64,000 nt of DNA, from assembly GCA_035048495.1 (NCBI GenBank), contig CM068547.1, forward strand, positions 26,667,913-26,731,912. The letters are read 5' to 3'. The translations under genes and the position numbers were made by a program. Positions 44,441 through 56,209 of this stretch are shown here, one piece after another. This DNA comes from Euptelea pleiosperma (Eukaryota > Streptophyta > Magnoliopsida > Ranunculales > Eupteleaceae). The notes beneath the pieces are model-generated. The model was not told the origin of the DNA. It ran no database searches and was given only the letters and a program-made list of their open reading frames with translations. How positions within the stretch are numbered: position 1 is the first letter of the stretch; each line of letters opens with the position of its first letter.

Positions 44441-45589
44441 ACTATACTTGATAGGATGACGGATTATCATTAACTATCTTCCCATTGACTTCTTTGTGGA
44501 CCAATTACTATTTTGCGCCAGGATTTTAAGTCTCAGGTCTCAGCTGAAACCGAGCCATGTTGTCTTGGGTTATCTCGCAACTCTCACCCAACACGGCCCA
44601 TTCTCTTTTATGGTTTAACATAGTCTCAGCCGGGTTGGTCCTGAGGCTGAGTTGAAGTTGACTCAGCACCAAATGATCCAATGGTCGAGAACAAGTTTTA
44701 AAACCATGGTTTCTAGGAGATTGACTATATGGTCATCTAAGTAGACCAGTCTTTGGATTTAGAGATATCCAACTAATGTTAGGACATTTGTAGGAAGCTG
44801 TAAATCAACACAAGCATCCATGAAAACTGGACTTCTACAAACTCTTCAATCAGGAAGTGCGCCTCACAGTTAACATTAATGTGACCCACACTTGCATCGT
44901 CAATCCGAATCTCTATGATTTGCGCTTCATTGTCGAAGAGTCCAGATTGATGTATGGTACTGGGTGAAGCATGGTTCAAAGTCTCGCCCGATCCAGATCG
45001 GGATCGGAGCCCACCGATCCTATCAGCTTCCCTCTTGCACTTGGCATACATACCATTCATTCAAGACATTTGCGTGTCAAGCAGCAAGTGCATCGCATGT
45101 GTCGTCTGCTAGTTAAAATTAAAGAATCCTACCAACGGATGTTACATTGTATGCCAAACTAGTCACTCATCTATTATTTAACCCTCTTTTATATTCCCGT
45201 GTGTTGCGAAGAGGTTGGATAAGGTAATCAGGGATTTCCTTTGGAATGATAGGGAGTTGCCTTCAAGTATCGCTTGGTTGATTGGGCCATAATTTATATC
45301 AAGGTTTAAAAATTTTTTTTTTATAACGAAAATAACGGCCATTATAAAGGATTTGGAGCTCCTAAATGAGGAAATGTCGAGGACAGAGAAGTAACGACTA
45401 GTTAGGGAAAATATAGCTTGGATGTGTTGACTGTGATGAAAGAGAACATGGAACGATTGCACAATGGAATGGAGAGAGTAAAGCAAGAGAAGGAGCTTTT
45501 GAGGCAGCATATGCTAGAGCAGCGAGACATGCGTGAGGTGTTCACGGTTCACTCCTGAGGTAGGTGAGGGGGGGAATTCAACTGACATA
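44441..45589. other. Intergenic DNA with a partial hAT-MITE end
   Basis: Mostly unrecognised. 45299-45350 (CAAGGTTTAAAAATTTT, TAACGGCCATTATAAAGG) looks like one end of the hAT-type MITE family. No host gene was seen. Confidence 0.4.
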
Positions 45590-45735
45590 AGGTGCTCACC
45601 TCTCTTTCACCTCTTGCAAAAGCAAAGTAAGTTCAAGGGGTTGGATGAATGTGAGGAAGCCTTTCAAAGCTTAAAAGGATATCTCGGCGAACCACCTACC
45701 ATGTCCAAAGGGAGTGAGGAGGGATCAACTTTAAT
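45590..45735 (+). mobile_element. Ty3/gypsy fragment (RT-RNase H junction)
   Basis: The reading FHLLQKQSKFKGLDECEEAF followed by SLKGYLGEPPTMSK fits the conserved linker (F-x-W-x-x-E-C-x-x-A-F-x-x-L-K-x-Y-L-x-x-P-P) of plant gypsy polyproteins. Isolated and short; no LTR was seen. Confidence 0.55.
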
Positions 45736-45904
45736 ATCTCTAAAGCATTATTCTTCTCTCTCTTTTTATCTTACTAACTTAAGCTTCGGAGACTCTCCCA
45801 GTAGGCAATCCCCATTAGTTCTCGATGCCTATCGTGAGAGTTTGTGCAAGAACACCTCGATGACCTCGACAACCTCAACGGATTTCTTGAGCACTTGGGC
45901 AATA

Positions 45905-46409
45905 TATTAGCATTACGTGGCCCATCCGTGGCCCATAAGAAGCCCATCATGTGACCCATTAGTTTTGGTTTCCTAAAAGGCTTGGATTCTATATTAAGAG
46001 TTTCCTAAACCTCCACCTACACCTTCATTGAAATTAGCAAGTGGAAAGTTTCTAATTGCACTAGAATTCTTGATGGGTTAGAATCCTAGTGTTTCTATTC
46101 TTAAGATCTTAGGTTCCCTCTCTCCATCTATAAAAGGAACACAAGCCATTCTCATCTATGCAAGTTCTCATTGGAGTGTGCATACGAGAAGATTAGAGAG
46201 AGAAGAACCGAGTCTTCCCTCCTCCATCATCGTTCGTTGTCTTCAACGATTTAAATGCCAAGAAAGCCCGTTGTGCCAATGGAGAAAGGTACACCATTCT
46301 TCTTTCTTTACATTCATTAGAAGACCTCAAAAATCTTGTTAATCATGATCCTAAGTAATAACTCGATGTTTAATCGATTATTGACATCATTGAGATAAAG
46401 AATCCAACA
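45905..46409 (+). repeat. LTR1 of the 8.8-kb copia element
   Basis: 505 bp ending GAATCCAACA. By eye about 10 differences from LTR2 and about 30 from LTR3. Confidence 0.88.
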
Positions 46410-47755
46410 TGTGGTATCAGAGCAAGGTTCGGATTTTCATGATTTTCGGGTCTCAACGTCATTTTTGAAAGTTGCAAAACATGATTTTGGTCTCTTCTTT
46501 GGCCACTGTTTTCTAGTCGCCGGAGGGTCACCGGTCACCGGAGTTGCTTCGAGTCCATTGTCGGCCATGAGGTAACTCCATTGGTGTTGGTGTCTGGGCA
46601 AACAAAGGTCATAGGAGTGAGGGGTTATCGATCAAAGTTGGTCCAGTGCAAATCTAGTTTGCTGATTTTTGGATAAAAAAACATGTTTTTCCACAACTTT
46701 GGTCTTCGTTTTACAGTCACCGGATTGTCACCGGTTGTCGGGGCTACTATTGATCCATTGTAGGCCATGAGGTGACTCCATTGGTGTTGGTGTCCCGATA
46801 AACGGAGGTTGTTGGACTGCGAGATGGTCGTTCAAAGTTGGGATGCTTTATGTTTTTGGAAAAGAAAGATTTTCCAAATTTGCTTGGATATTTGGGTTGT
46901 GATTTGGTGGTATAGGGGATATGTAGTTTGGTACTTCCTCCACCAAAAACATAGTATTTAAATTTATATTATATATGTTGTTTTGGGCCTGTGATTGAGT
47001 ATATCATGGCCCAAATCTAATGGGCCCTTCATGTACTTTTAGAGCCCGTTTTGATATGGGTCAATACATCAATAATAAGCCCAAGCCCAAGCCCAATTTG
47101 GACTTAAATGGGCCCATTATAGGACCAAACTTGTTTTTGCCATTCCGGGCTCATTTTAAGGCCCTTTTTTTACCTGCAAAAGCTCATTTTCTTCGCTTTC
47201 TTGAGCCTCACGTTTTGGGATTATTATTGGTATAATTTAGATTAATTAAATCAGCATGAATGTCTTTATATTATTTTATCTCTTATGTATGAACGTGATT
47301 ATCCGCTTATAATTGTTATGTTTAAATCATGATTGTCAACGATCATTAATTCATATCGACATACATAAGGTGAATTAATTTGGTAGCTACCAAAGTAGCC
47401 CAACTAGAATTTTTTTATGTATGTTGATTTGTATAATCGATTCTTAATATAAATGCCTATGTATTAGATAAATGATGTTGAAATAACAATTTTTGGTTAG
47501 AAAGTCATAGATTTACCTAAAGGTGAATGGATGACTAAATAATTAGAAATTGGAATAGAATAATTGATATGCATATTAATCCGAACTGGCTTTGAATGTC
47601 CAAAGGCAACAAGCCTACCGGATTGGGAGTGACGTTATCAATTAGTTTTATTTGGTTATTGGCATACCATGCGATTAAACATTTGTATATTACGACATCG
47701 GCCCAACGAAAGAGGTGGTGATAGTACTACTTGTTCATCATCAAAAAGTTTGATG
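46410..47755 (+). repeat. Leader copy 1 of the copia element
   Basis: Non-coding leader repeated at 48235-49580. It has an internal direct repeat of about 165 bp (TCCATTGTCGGCCATGAGGT near 46556 and a close copy near 46756). Confidence 0.75.
46412..46423 (+). other. Primer-binding site after LTR1
   Basis: TGGTATCAGAGC, the initiator-Met tRNA complement. Confidence 0.8.
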
Positions 47756-48234
47756 GGCCCATAAGAAGCCCATCATGTGACCCATTAGTTTTGGTTTCCT
47801 AAAAGGCTTGGATTCTATATTAAGAGTTTCCTAAACCTCCACCTACACCTTCATTGAAATTAGCAAGTGAAAAGTTTCTAATTGCACTAGAATTCTTGAT
47901 GGGTTAGAATCCTAGTGTTTTTATTCTTAAGATCTTAGGTTCCCTCTCTCCATCTATAAAAGGAGCACAAGCTATTCCCATCCATGCAAGTTCTCATTGG
48001 AGTGTGCATACGAGAAGATTAGAGAGAGAAGAACCGAGTCTTCCCTCCTCCATCATCGTTCGTTGTCTTCAACGATTTAAATGCCAAGAAAGCCCGTTGT
48101 GCCAATGGAGAAGGTACACCATTCTTCTTTTTTTACATTCATTAGAAGACCTCAAAAATCTTGTTAATCATGATTCTAAGTAATAACTCGATGTTTAATC
48201 GATTATTGACATCATCGAGATAAAGAATCCAACA
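47756..48234 (+). repeat. LTR2 (internal, 5'-truncated)
   Basis: 479 bp matching LTR1 from GGCCCATAAGAAGCCC on. The first 26 or so LTR bases are absent at the junction AAAAAGTTTGATGGGCCC. It is followed by a PBS-like TGGTATTAGAGC with one change (48237-48248). Confidence 0.88.
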
Positions 48235-49580
48235 TGTGGTATTAGAGCAAGGTTCGGATTTTCATGATTTTCGAGTCTCAACGTCATTTTTGAAAGTTGC
48301 AAAACATGATTTTGGTCTCTTCTTTGGCCACTGTTTTCCGGTAGCCGGAGGGTCACCGGTCACCGGAGTTGCTTCCAGTCCATTGTCGGCCATGAGGTAA
48401 CTCCATTGGTATTGGTGTCTAGGCAAACAAAGGTCATAGGAGTGAGGGGTTATCGATCAAAGTTGGTCCAGTGCAAATCTAGTTTGCTGATTTTTGGATA
48501 GAAAAACATGTTTTTCCACAACTTTGGTCTTCGTTTTACAGTATCCGGATTGTCACCGGTTGTCGGGGCTACATTGATCCATTGTAGGCCATGAGGTGAC
48601 TCCATTGGTGTTGGTGTCCCGACAAACGGAGGTTATTGGACTGCGAGACAGTCGTTCAAAGTTGAGATGTTTTATGTTTTTGGAAAGATGATTTTTCCAG
48701 ATTTGCTTGTACGTGGAGGGGATATTTGGGTTGTGATTTGGTGGTTTAGGGGATATGTAGTTTGGTACTCCCTCCTCCAAAAACATAGTATTTAAATTTA
48801 TATTATATATGTTGTTTTGGGCCTGTGATTGAGTATATCATGGCCCAAATCTAATGGGCCCTTTATGTACTTTTAGAGCCCATTTTGATATGGGTCAATA
48901 CGTCAATAATAAGCCCAAGCCCAAGCCCAATTAGGACTTAAATGGGCCCATTATAGGACCAAACTTGTTTTTGCCATTCTGGGCTCATTTTAAGGCCATT
49001 TTTTTACCTGCCAAAGCTCATTTTCTTCGCCTTCTTGAGCCTCACGTTTTGGGATTATTATTGGTATAATTTAGATTAATTAAATTAGCATGAATGTCTT
49101 TATATTATTTTATCTCGTATGTACGAACGTGATTATCCGCTTATAATTGTTATGTTTAAATCATGATTGTCAACGATCATTAATTCATATCAACATACAT
49201 AAGATGGATTAATTATTTGGTAGCTACCAAAGTAGCCCAACTAGAATTTTTTTTATCTATATTGATTTGTATAATCGATTCTTAATACAAATGCCTATGT
49301 ATTAGATAAATGAGGTTGAAATAGCAATTTTTGGTTAGAAAGTCATAGATTTACCTAAAGGTGAATGAATGACTAAATAATTAGAAATTAGAATAGAATA
49401 ATTGATATGCATCCTAATCCGAACTGGCTTTAAATGTCCAAAGGCAACAAGCCTACCGGATTGGGAGTGACGTTATCAATTAGTTTTATTTGGTTATTGA
49501 CATACCATGCGATTAAACATTTGTATATTACGACCTCGGCCCAACGAAAGAGGTGGTGATAGTACTACTTGTTCATCATC
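48235..49580 (+). repeat. Leader copy 2 of the copia element
   Basis: Second copy of the 46410-47755 leader, here continuing into gag after TTCATCATCAGAATAAATC. Confidence 0.75.
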
Positions 49581-49616
49581 AGAATAAATCTGAAATGAAT
49601 GTTTGTAATTTGAATA

Positions 49617-52600
49617 GTGAGTTTTTTTTATCCTATTACAGTACGTGTTCCTGCTTCGCTTCATGCACATGCTTCGTCTATTCCGATCCTTGACGGATCA
49701 AACTTTTTGAATTGGAATGAGCAGGTCCAGTTCACCTTAGGTGTTCTGGATCTAGACTTGGCTCTCCAGATCGAAAAGCCTGCAGCACTGACTACTACAA
49801 GTACTGTAGAAGACAAAACCACAATGAAACAGTGGGAGCGACCGAACAGACTTAGCTTGATGTTTATGCGCATGACTGTGGCGAATAATATCAAGTCGTC
49901 ACTTCCGAAAACTGACAATGCATTGACCTACCTGAAAAATATGGGAGAGCATTTTAAAGCCGCTGATAAATCCTTGGGAAGAACACTTATGTCCCAACTG
50001 ACTACTATGAAGTATGACGGGGTTAGGGGCATGCAACAACATATCCTAGAAATGATTAATATCGCTGCCAGACTAAAATCATTAGGAATGAAGGTGGATG
50101 AATCCTTTATGGTGCAGTTCATTTTGAACTCACTCACTCCTCGGTATGAGGCATTCCAAATCTCGTATAATACGAATAATGATACATGGAATGTCAATGA
50201 GCTGACAAGTATGGTCATACTAGAAGAGGCCAGACTTAAGCAAATAGGAGTTCATTCCGTTCATTTCCTTTTTCAAAGAGCTGTTAAGAGTGGAAGAAGA
50301 AAGCCTGGAAAAGGCAAAGGACGAGGACCACAGAAAAACCTTGGGCCTGCTCATGTACCTCAGGCTCATAAGAAGGTTGGCGACGGATTGAGGTGTTTCT
50401 TCTATAGAAAGAAAGGACATCTTGAGAAAGAATGTCTGAAGCGCAAGACATGGTTCAAAAAGAAGGGTAAGTATTTTGCTTTAGTATGTTTTGAATCATA
50501 TCTTGCTGAAGTACCTTCATGTTCATGGTGGATTGACTCAGGTGCTACTATTCATGTTTCCAATTCGATGCAGGGATACCTTACAACCTAGAGCCCAAAA
50601 CCAACTGAGAGATACATCCTAATGGGGAACTGCGTGAAAGCTGAAGTTATGGCTGTGGGGACTTTCCGACTTCATTTAGATAGTGGTTTCCATTTAGATT
50701 TACCCAATACAGTTTACGTTCCCTCTATTTCAAGAAACTTAATTTCTTTACCCAAACTTGATATTGATGGTTATACATTTTCTTTTGGACATGGATCTTT
50801 CAGCAATTTTAAAATAATATACTTGTGGGTTCTGGTATTTTATGTGATAGCTTATACAAATTGAATCTTGATCCTTCTTTTTCTGAAACCATATTGACCC
50901 TGCATCCGAATGAATGTATTAGAATCAAATGTGGCATGATAAATGAAAATTCTTCTTTCTTGTGGCATAAACAATTGGGGCATATCTCCAGAGAAAGAAT
51001 AGAAATGTTAGTAAAGGATAAAGTTCTTCCAACTTTAGACTTCACTGACTTTGGTGTGTGTGTGGAATGTATTAAGGAAAAACAAACCAAACACACTAAG
51101 AAAGATGCCACAAGAAGTAATGGGCTTCTTGAGATTATCCACACTGATATATGTGGACCTTTCTCCACTCCGTGATTTGGTGGAGAAAAATACTTTATTA
51201 CCTTTATTGATGACTTTTCTAGGTATGCGTATGTCTATCTACTGCATGAAAAATCTCAGGCAATGGATGCCATTGAGGTATACATTACTAAGGTTGAACG
51301 ACAATTAGATAGAAATGTGAAAGTCGTAAGATCTGATAGAGGTTGTGAGTATTATGGTAGATATGATGAAATGGGCCAACATCCTAGTCTGTTTGCTAAA
51401 CTCTTAGAAAAACGTGGAATTCGTGCACAATATACGATGCCTGGTGCGCCTCAACAAAATGGTGTGGTTGAGAGGCGCAATCGTACATTTTTGGATATGG
51501 TTAGTAGTATGATAAGTAAATCTACTTTACACGAATCTTTGTGGGCCGAAGCCCTTAAGACAGTATATATCCTAAATCGAGTTCCTAGTAAGTCAGTTCC
51601 TAAGACTCGTTTTGAGCTTTGGACTAGTAGGAAATCGAGTTTAATACACTTGCATGTCTGGGGTTGTCCAGCGGAGGCTAGAATCTATAACCCACAAGAA
51701 AAGAAATTGGATCCTAAAATGGTAAGTGGATACTTCATAGGCTATCCAGAAAAGTCCAAAGGGTATAGGTTTTACTGTCCTAACCATAACAAGAAAATTG
51801 TATAAACTGGAAATGCCAGATTCCTAGAAAATGGCGAGACAAGTGGGAGTAACAACCATGAAATATAGTTATTGAAGAAGTTAGGGTGCCCATCCCTCTA
51901 CCCATAACTTCTGGACCAAATATTATGTCTATTGTAGATCATGATCAATTCAACAACAATGAGTAACAATTGAATGAGCTACTACTCCATAATGAGGTCG
52001 AAGCCAATGAACCGATAGTGGAGGCACCACGAGTCATGGCATTACGAAGATTTGAAAGAGTAAAGAGATCTATCATTTCAAGCGATTATGTGGTGTACCT
52101 ATAGGAATTTGAGTATGAAATAGGAATGAAAGCAGACCCAGTTTCATTTTCACAAGCCGTAGCGAGTAATGATTCTGAAAAATAGATCGATGCCATGAAA
52201 GATGAGTTAAAATCGATGGCTCAAAATAAAGTCTGGAATCTCGTCGAATTGCCTGAAGGACTAAAAAGGGTCGGATGTAAATGGGTCTTGAAGACCAAAC
52301 GTGACTTGAAAGACAATGTTGAACGATTTAAAGCTAGATTGGTAGCCAAAGGTTTTACTCAAAAGGAAGGCATTGACTACAAAGAGACTTTCTCATGTAT
52401 CTAAGGACTCATTTAGGATCATCATGGCACTAGTAGCTCATTATGATTTAGAACTGCATCAAATGGATGTGAAAATAACGTTTTTAAATGGGAGTTTAGA
52501 TTTAGAAGTCTACATGGAGTAGCCAGACAGTTTCTCAGAAAAGAGAAAGAACACCTTGTGTGCAAGCTTAAAAAATCAATATATGGACTTAAACAAGCTT

Positions 52601-53700
52601 CACGTCAATGGTATATTAAATTTAATGATACCATTGTCCCCTTCGATTTTAAAGAAAACATCGTTGATCGATGCATATACTTGAAGGTCAGTGGGAGCAA
52701 GTTTATTTTTCTAATCTTATATGTAGATGATATTTTGCTTGCTAGCAGCGATTTAGGTCTGTTCTTCGAAACTAAGCAATTTCTCACTAAGAACTTTGAA
52801 ATGAAAGATATGGGAGAAGTAGCTTTTGTGATTGGAATCGAAATCTTTCGAGACCGAGCACGAAAGATGTTAGGATTGTCTCAGAAAAGCTATATCGAAA
52901 GAGTTCTAGAAAGGTTTGGAATACAAAACTGTTCGGCTTCAGATGCCCCAATTCAGAAAGGTGATAAATTCAATCTTATTCGATGTCCAAAAAATCAGTG
53001 GGAACGTGATCAGATGAAAAATATTCTATATATTTCAGTCGTAGGAAGCTTAATGTATGCACAGACTTGCACTAGACCAGATATCAGCTTTGCAGTCGGT
53101 ATGCTGGGTAGATATCAGAGTAACCCAGGGATGGAACATTGGAAAGCTGCATAGAAGGTGATGCGATATTTACAAGGGACAAAGGATTACATGCTCACAT
53201 TTAGCAGGTCGGATCACTTGGAAGTGATCGGTTACTCAGACTCGAACTATGCAGGATGCTTTGATGAGAGAAAGTCTACTTCTGGCTATGTCTTTCTATT
53301 AGCTAGTTGAGCTATCTCATGGAAAAGTATGAAACAAAGCATCATTGCTTGGTCCACTATGGAGGTTAAATTTGTGGCGTGTTTTGAGGCCACGAATCAT
53401 GGATTATGGCTGCGGAACTTTATCTCAGGACTTGGAATTGTCGACTCTATTGCCAAGCCGTTGAAAATTTATTGTGATAACACCGCATTAGTCTTCTTCT
53501 TCAAGAACAATAAGTTTTCTAATGATCTTAAGCATATGGAACTTAAATATCTTGTCGTTAAGGAGGAAGTACAGAAGCAGCGAGTGTCAATAGAGCACAT
53601 AAGTACAAAGCTTATGATTGCGAATCTATTAACTAAGGGGTTAGCACCAAAGACTTTTAAGGAACATGTTGAAAGGATGGGTCTTAAAGGCTACCTATAA
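49617..53700 (+). pseudogene. Copia gag-pol remnant
   Basis: Gag is 49617-50450 with no clear ATG at the expected start. Its zinc knuckle CFFYRKKGHLEKEC has Tyr in place of the second Cys. Protease WWIDSGATIHVSN keeps DSG (about 50530). The pre-integrase HKQLGHIS and the integrase core are at 50950-51800 (HTDICGPF, VRSDRGCEYYGRYDE, GAPQQNGVVERRNRTFLDMV). RT 52195-53154 contains [19 protein letters not shown] and the catalytic LYVDDILLAS. RNase H runs to 53700 (VEHISTKL-type end, LLTKGLAPKTFKEH). Stop codons and frameshifts fall at 50589, 51173, 51803, 52402 and 53152 among others, so no polyprotein can be made. Confidence 0.85.
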
Positions 53701-54195
53701 TGTGTTATGGTTTTATGGATTGATTAATTGATTGACATGTTTGAGATCTCATTATTATATGCTTTCTGTTATGTTTCTGTTTTCCATAAAGTGTACACAT
53801 ATGTATGAATGGATGAGGGATAACAGGAACAGTCTTTACAAGACATTAATGGTGAACCATTTTATATGCATTATTATTGTTTTGGCCTATATATATATAA
53901 TAAATTTTTCGTTTATGACCAAAATTAAGTGAGTTACTAGTGTTGTAGTACATGGAAATGATTACTTGAATGATGATGTACAATCGCCATGACTCGCATT
54001 AGCAGATTATTTAATTATGGCATCATGATGGCTAATAAAGTTAGAGGATTATGATGTTTTCTAAAAGTGTGCACACGTGTATGTCGTTTTTTTTTTTTTA
54101 AGGTAGGAATCCAAGATAAGTCTTTTACAAAATAAAATATTTAAAATGGTGTTTTAAAATAAAGTGTCTTTTGTCGAATGGGTCAAGTGGGAGAA

Positions 54196-54703
54196 TGTTA
54201 GCATTATGTGGCCCATCCGTGGCTCATAAGAAGCCCATTATGTGACCAATTAGTTTTGGTTTCCTAAAAGGTTTGGATTCTATATTAAGAGTTTCATAAA
54301 CCTCCACCTCCACCTTCATTGAAATTAGCAAGTGGAAAGTTTCTAATTACACTAGGATTCTTGATGGATTAGAATCCTACTGTTTCTATTCTTAAGATCT
54401 TAGGTTCCTTCTCTCCATCTATAAAAGGAGCACAAGCCATTCCCATCAATGCAAGTTCTCATTGGAGTGTGCATACGAGAAGATTAGAGAGAGAAGAACC
54501 GAGTCTTCCCTCCTCCATTATCGTTCATTGTCTTCAACAATTTAAACGCCAAGAAAGCCCGTTGTACTAATAGAGAAAGGTACACAATTCTTCTTCTTTC
54601 TTTAAATTCATTAGAGGACCTCGAAAATTGTGTTAATCATGATCCTAAGTAATAACTCGATGATTAATCGATTATTGACATCATCGAGATAAAGAATCCA
54701 ACA
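54196..54703 (+). repeat. LTR3 (3' LTR) of the 8.8-kb copia element
   Basis: 508 bp, TGTTAGC...GAATCCAACA, next to the TSD CAATA. Confidence 0.88.
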
Positions 54704-54969
54704 CAATATACCTAGACTCACAGTCAACAGCTCGGGCGTGCTAAGTTTTTGATGATCTAGAGTCTGCCACCCATTGTGCCAAAAAATGAGCAACAGAGCT
54801 GCTTACATGTCCGGTGAAAAGGGTTATGAAATCTCCACTGAGCTGCGAATCAATTTAGCTAATCTTCCAATTTCAATATTTAACGTCCCTTGTCCCTTAT
54901 TGTGCAAGTTCTTGAACCGTAGCTTCCAAATAAAAGTTCTTGAATCGGGGGTCAGAAAACTTTTCATCC

Positions 54970-55296
54970 TAGCATTCGGGCTGCACCTAAAATTTCACGT
55001 GGCATATTCTTGGAGATCATTGACTGTATGGATGTTTGAACCATCCCTAGGTGGACCTGCTAAAAATCAGCCTGATTACTGGTTTTTAAGCGTTGGATCT
55101 GAATACCCCAGAATATTGCTTGAATCCCACTATTGAAAGTGAACCCATGAAAATGAATCAAATCATACGGTTAGAAACTACCAATCTGGCTAAGTTTTGG
55201 TATGCAGGTCCATCTAGGGATGGTTGAGACATCCGTACGTTCAATGATTTCTAAAAGTGTGCCACGTGGCGTTCTAGGTGCGGTGTGGACGCCCAG
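54970..55296. mobile_element. Long-TIR MITE, family X (copy X9)
   Basis: Arms of the type TTCGGGCTGCACCTAAAATT and GTTCTAGGTGCGGTGTGGAC, then CACGTGGCATATTC and the GACTGTATGGATGTTTGAAC core with its complement. Confidence 0.6.
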
Positions 55297-55321
55297 ATAG
55301 AAAATGTTTCTCATTCGGGAC

Positions 55322-55727
55322 GAGTAAAACTTGTGTCACAAGATGTTGTCACGGAAGCCGGTCACAGCACTCAATACGAGCTACGTGGCACACGATCAGA
55401 GGGCGCCGACCGTATGGATGTTTGGCCAGTCCCTCGATGGATCTACAAACCAAAAATCCGCCTGATTAGTGATTTACAACCTTGGGATTTTTGCACCCAA
55501 ATAACGCTCAATAATGCTCAAATTCCGACCGTTAAACTCAACCCATGAAAATAACTTCAATAGAATCGGTTAGAAATGACTAATCAGGCTGATTTGATGT
55601 GTACCGGTCCACCGAGGGACTGACCAAACATCCATGCGGTCATCGTCCTCTAATAGTATGCCACGTGGCTCATATTGAGTGCTGTGACCGGCTTCCGTCA
55701 CAACATCTTGTGACACAAGTTTTACTC
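55322..55727. mobile_element. Long-TIR MITE, family X (copy X10)
   Basis: A 406-bp element with stems GAGTAAAACTTGTGTCACAA and complement; strongly similar to 24573-24978. Flanks share TCGGGAC (7 bp; 8 of 9 if extended). The sequence to its right (55728-55803) is the right arm of another X element, so it is probably nested. Confidence 0.75.
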
Positions 55728-55798
55728 GGGACAATCAGAACGGTCAGTGGTCTCTAAGAGTATGCCACGTGGCTCATACTGTGGTCCGTCGTCAAAGT

Positions 55799-55830
55799 TC
55801 TACTCCCCTCCCCTGAGTCCCCTCTCTCTT
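55799..55830 (+). promoter_or_regulatory. Pyrimidine-rich core promoter candidate
   Basis: CTCCCCTCCCCTGAGTCCCC and a further CT run, about 85-110 bp before the first ATG (55910); resembles the plant Y-patch. No convincing TATA box was found close by. Confidence 0.3.
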
Positions 55831-55909
55831 GTCCGTATTACTCTGCTCACTCGCTAGCTAGCTAGCTCAGTTGCGGCGGTGCGAAGTTTCGATTGATTAC
55901 TCTCATTTG

Positions 55910-56197
55910 ATGGAGAAAGCATTCACTCTCCTCCAAACAGTTGCTGCAGCGGGAGTATTCTCTGCAGTTTCCTTCTGGTTAGCGTCTCCTTCATCCCTAT
56001 TTCTAGGGTTAGGGTTATGGTTTCTGTTTTGCTCCTCATTCATCTCTGATATTTTCATCTTCAATCTATCTCACATTCTCTCGTTCGGATATATCAGGTA
56101 CGGATTCATGTTCGGGAGAGAATCCTCTCGGAAAGAGCTTGGAAATCTGATTGAAGACCTCCGTCGCGGCAATCCTAACTCACCTCGTGATTCCTGA
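55910..56197 (+). CDS. Short conserved-looking membrane-anchor protein, 55 aa
   Basis: Two exons, 55910-55977 and 56098-56197, joined through a split Trp codon (TG|G); intron 55978-56097 (GTTAGC...ATCAG). The product starts MEKAFTLLQTVAAAGVFSAV. A hydrophobic stretch (about residues 5-29) continues into YGFMFGRESSRKELGNLIED and ends LRRGNPNSPRDS. This looks like a small plant protein with one N-terminal membrane segment and a basic/acidic tail; I know no function. Removing the intron joins SFW to YGFMFG smoothly, which supports the splice. The 120-nt intron has no in-frame stop, so an unspliced reading is also open. The stop codon lies 12 nt before the candidate MAP65 ATG. It could be an independent gene, the first cistron of a shared transcript, or a long upstream ORF. 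Confidence 0.6.
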   Translation: MEKAFTLLQTVAAAGVFSAVSFWLASPSSLFLGLGLWFLFCSSFISDIFIFNLSHILSFGYIRYGFMFGRESSRKELGNLIEDLRRGNPNSPRDS

Positions 56198-56209
56198 ATC
56201 TCTCTCATA

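Larger units (their letters stand above)
45905..54703 (+). mobile_element. Ty1/copia LTR retrotransposon with duplicated 5' LTR and leader
   Basis: An 8.8-kb element with exact 5-bp TSD CAATA (45900-45904 and 54704-54708). Order: LTR1 45905-46409, PBS, leader of about 1.33 kb, LTR2 47756-48234 (first 26 or so bases missing), a second PBS-like site and second leader, gag-pol remnant 49617-53700, PPT (AAGTGGGAGAA), LTR3 54196-54703. LTR1 begins TATTAGC, a change from the TGTTAGC of LTR3. The coding region has many stop codons. Confidence 0.9.

Noticed and set aside
46412..46423. TGGTATCAGAGC read as part of a tRNA gene
   Set aside because: Only the 12-nt primer-binding site next to an LTR is present; there is no cloverleaf. 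The same holds at 6524. No tRNA or rRNA gene was seen in the window.
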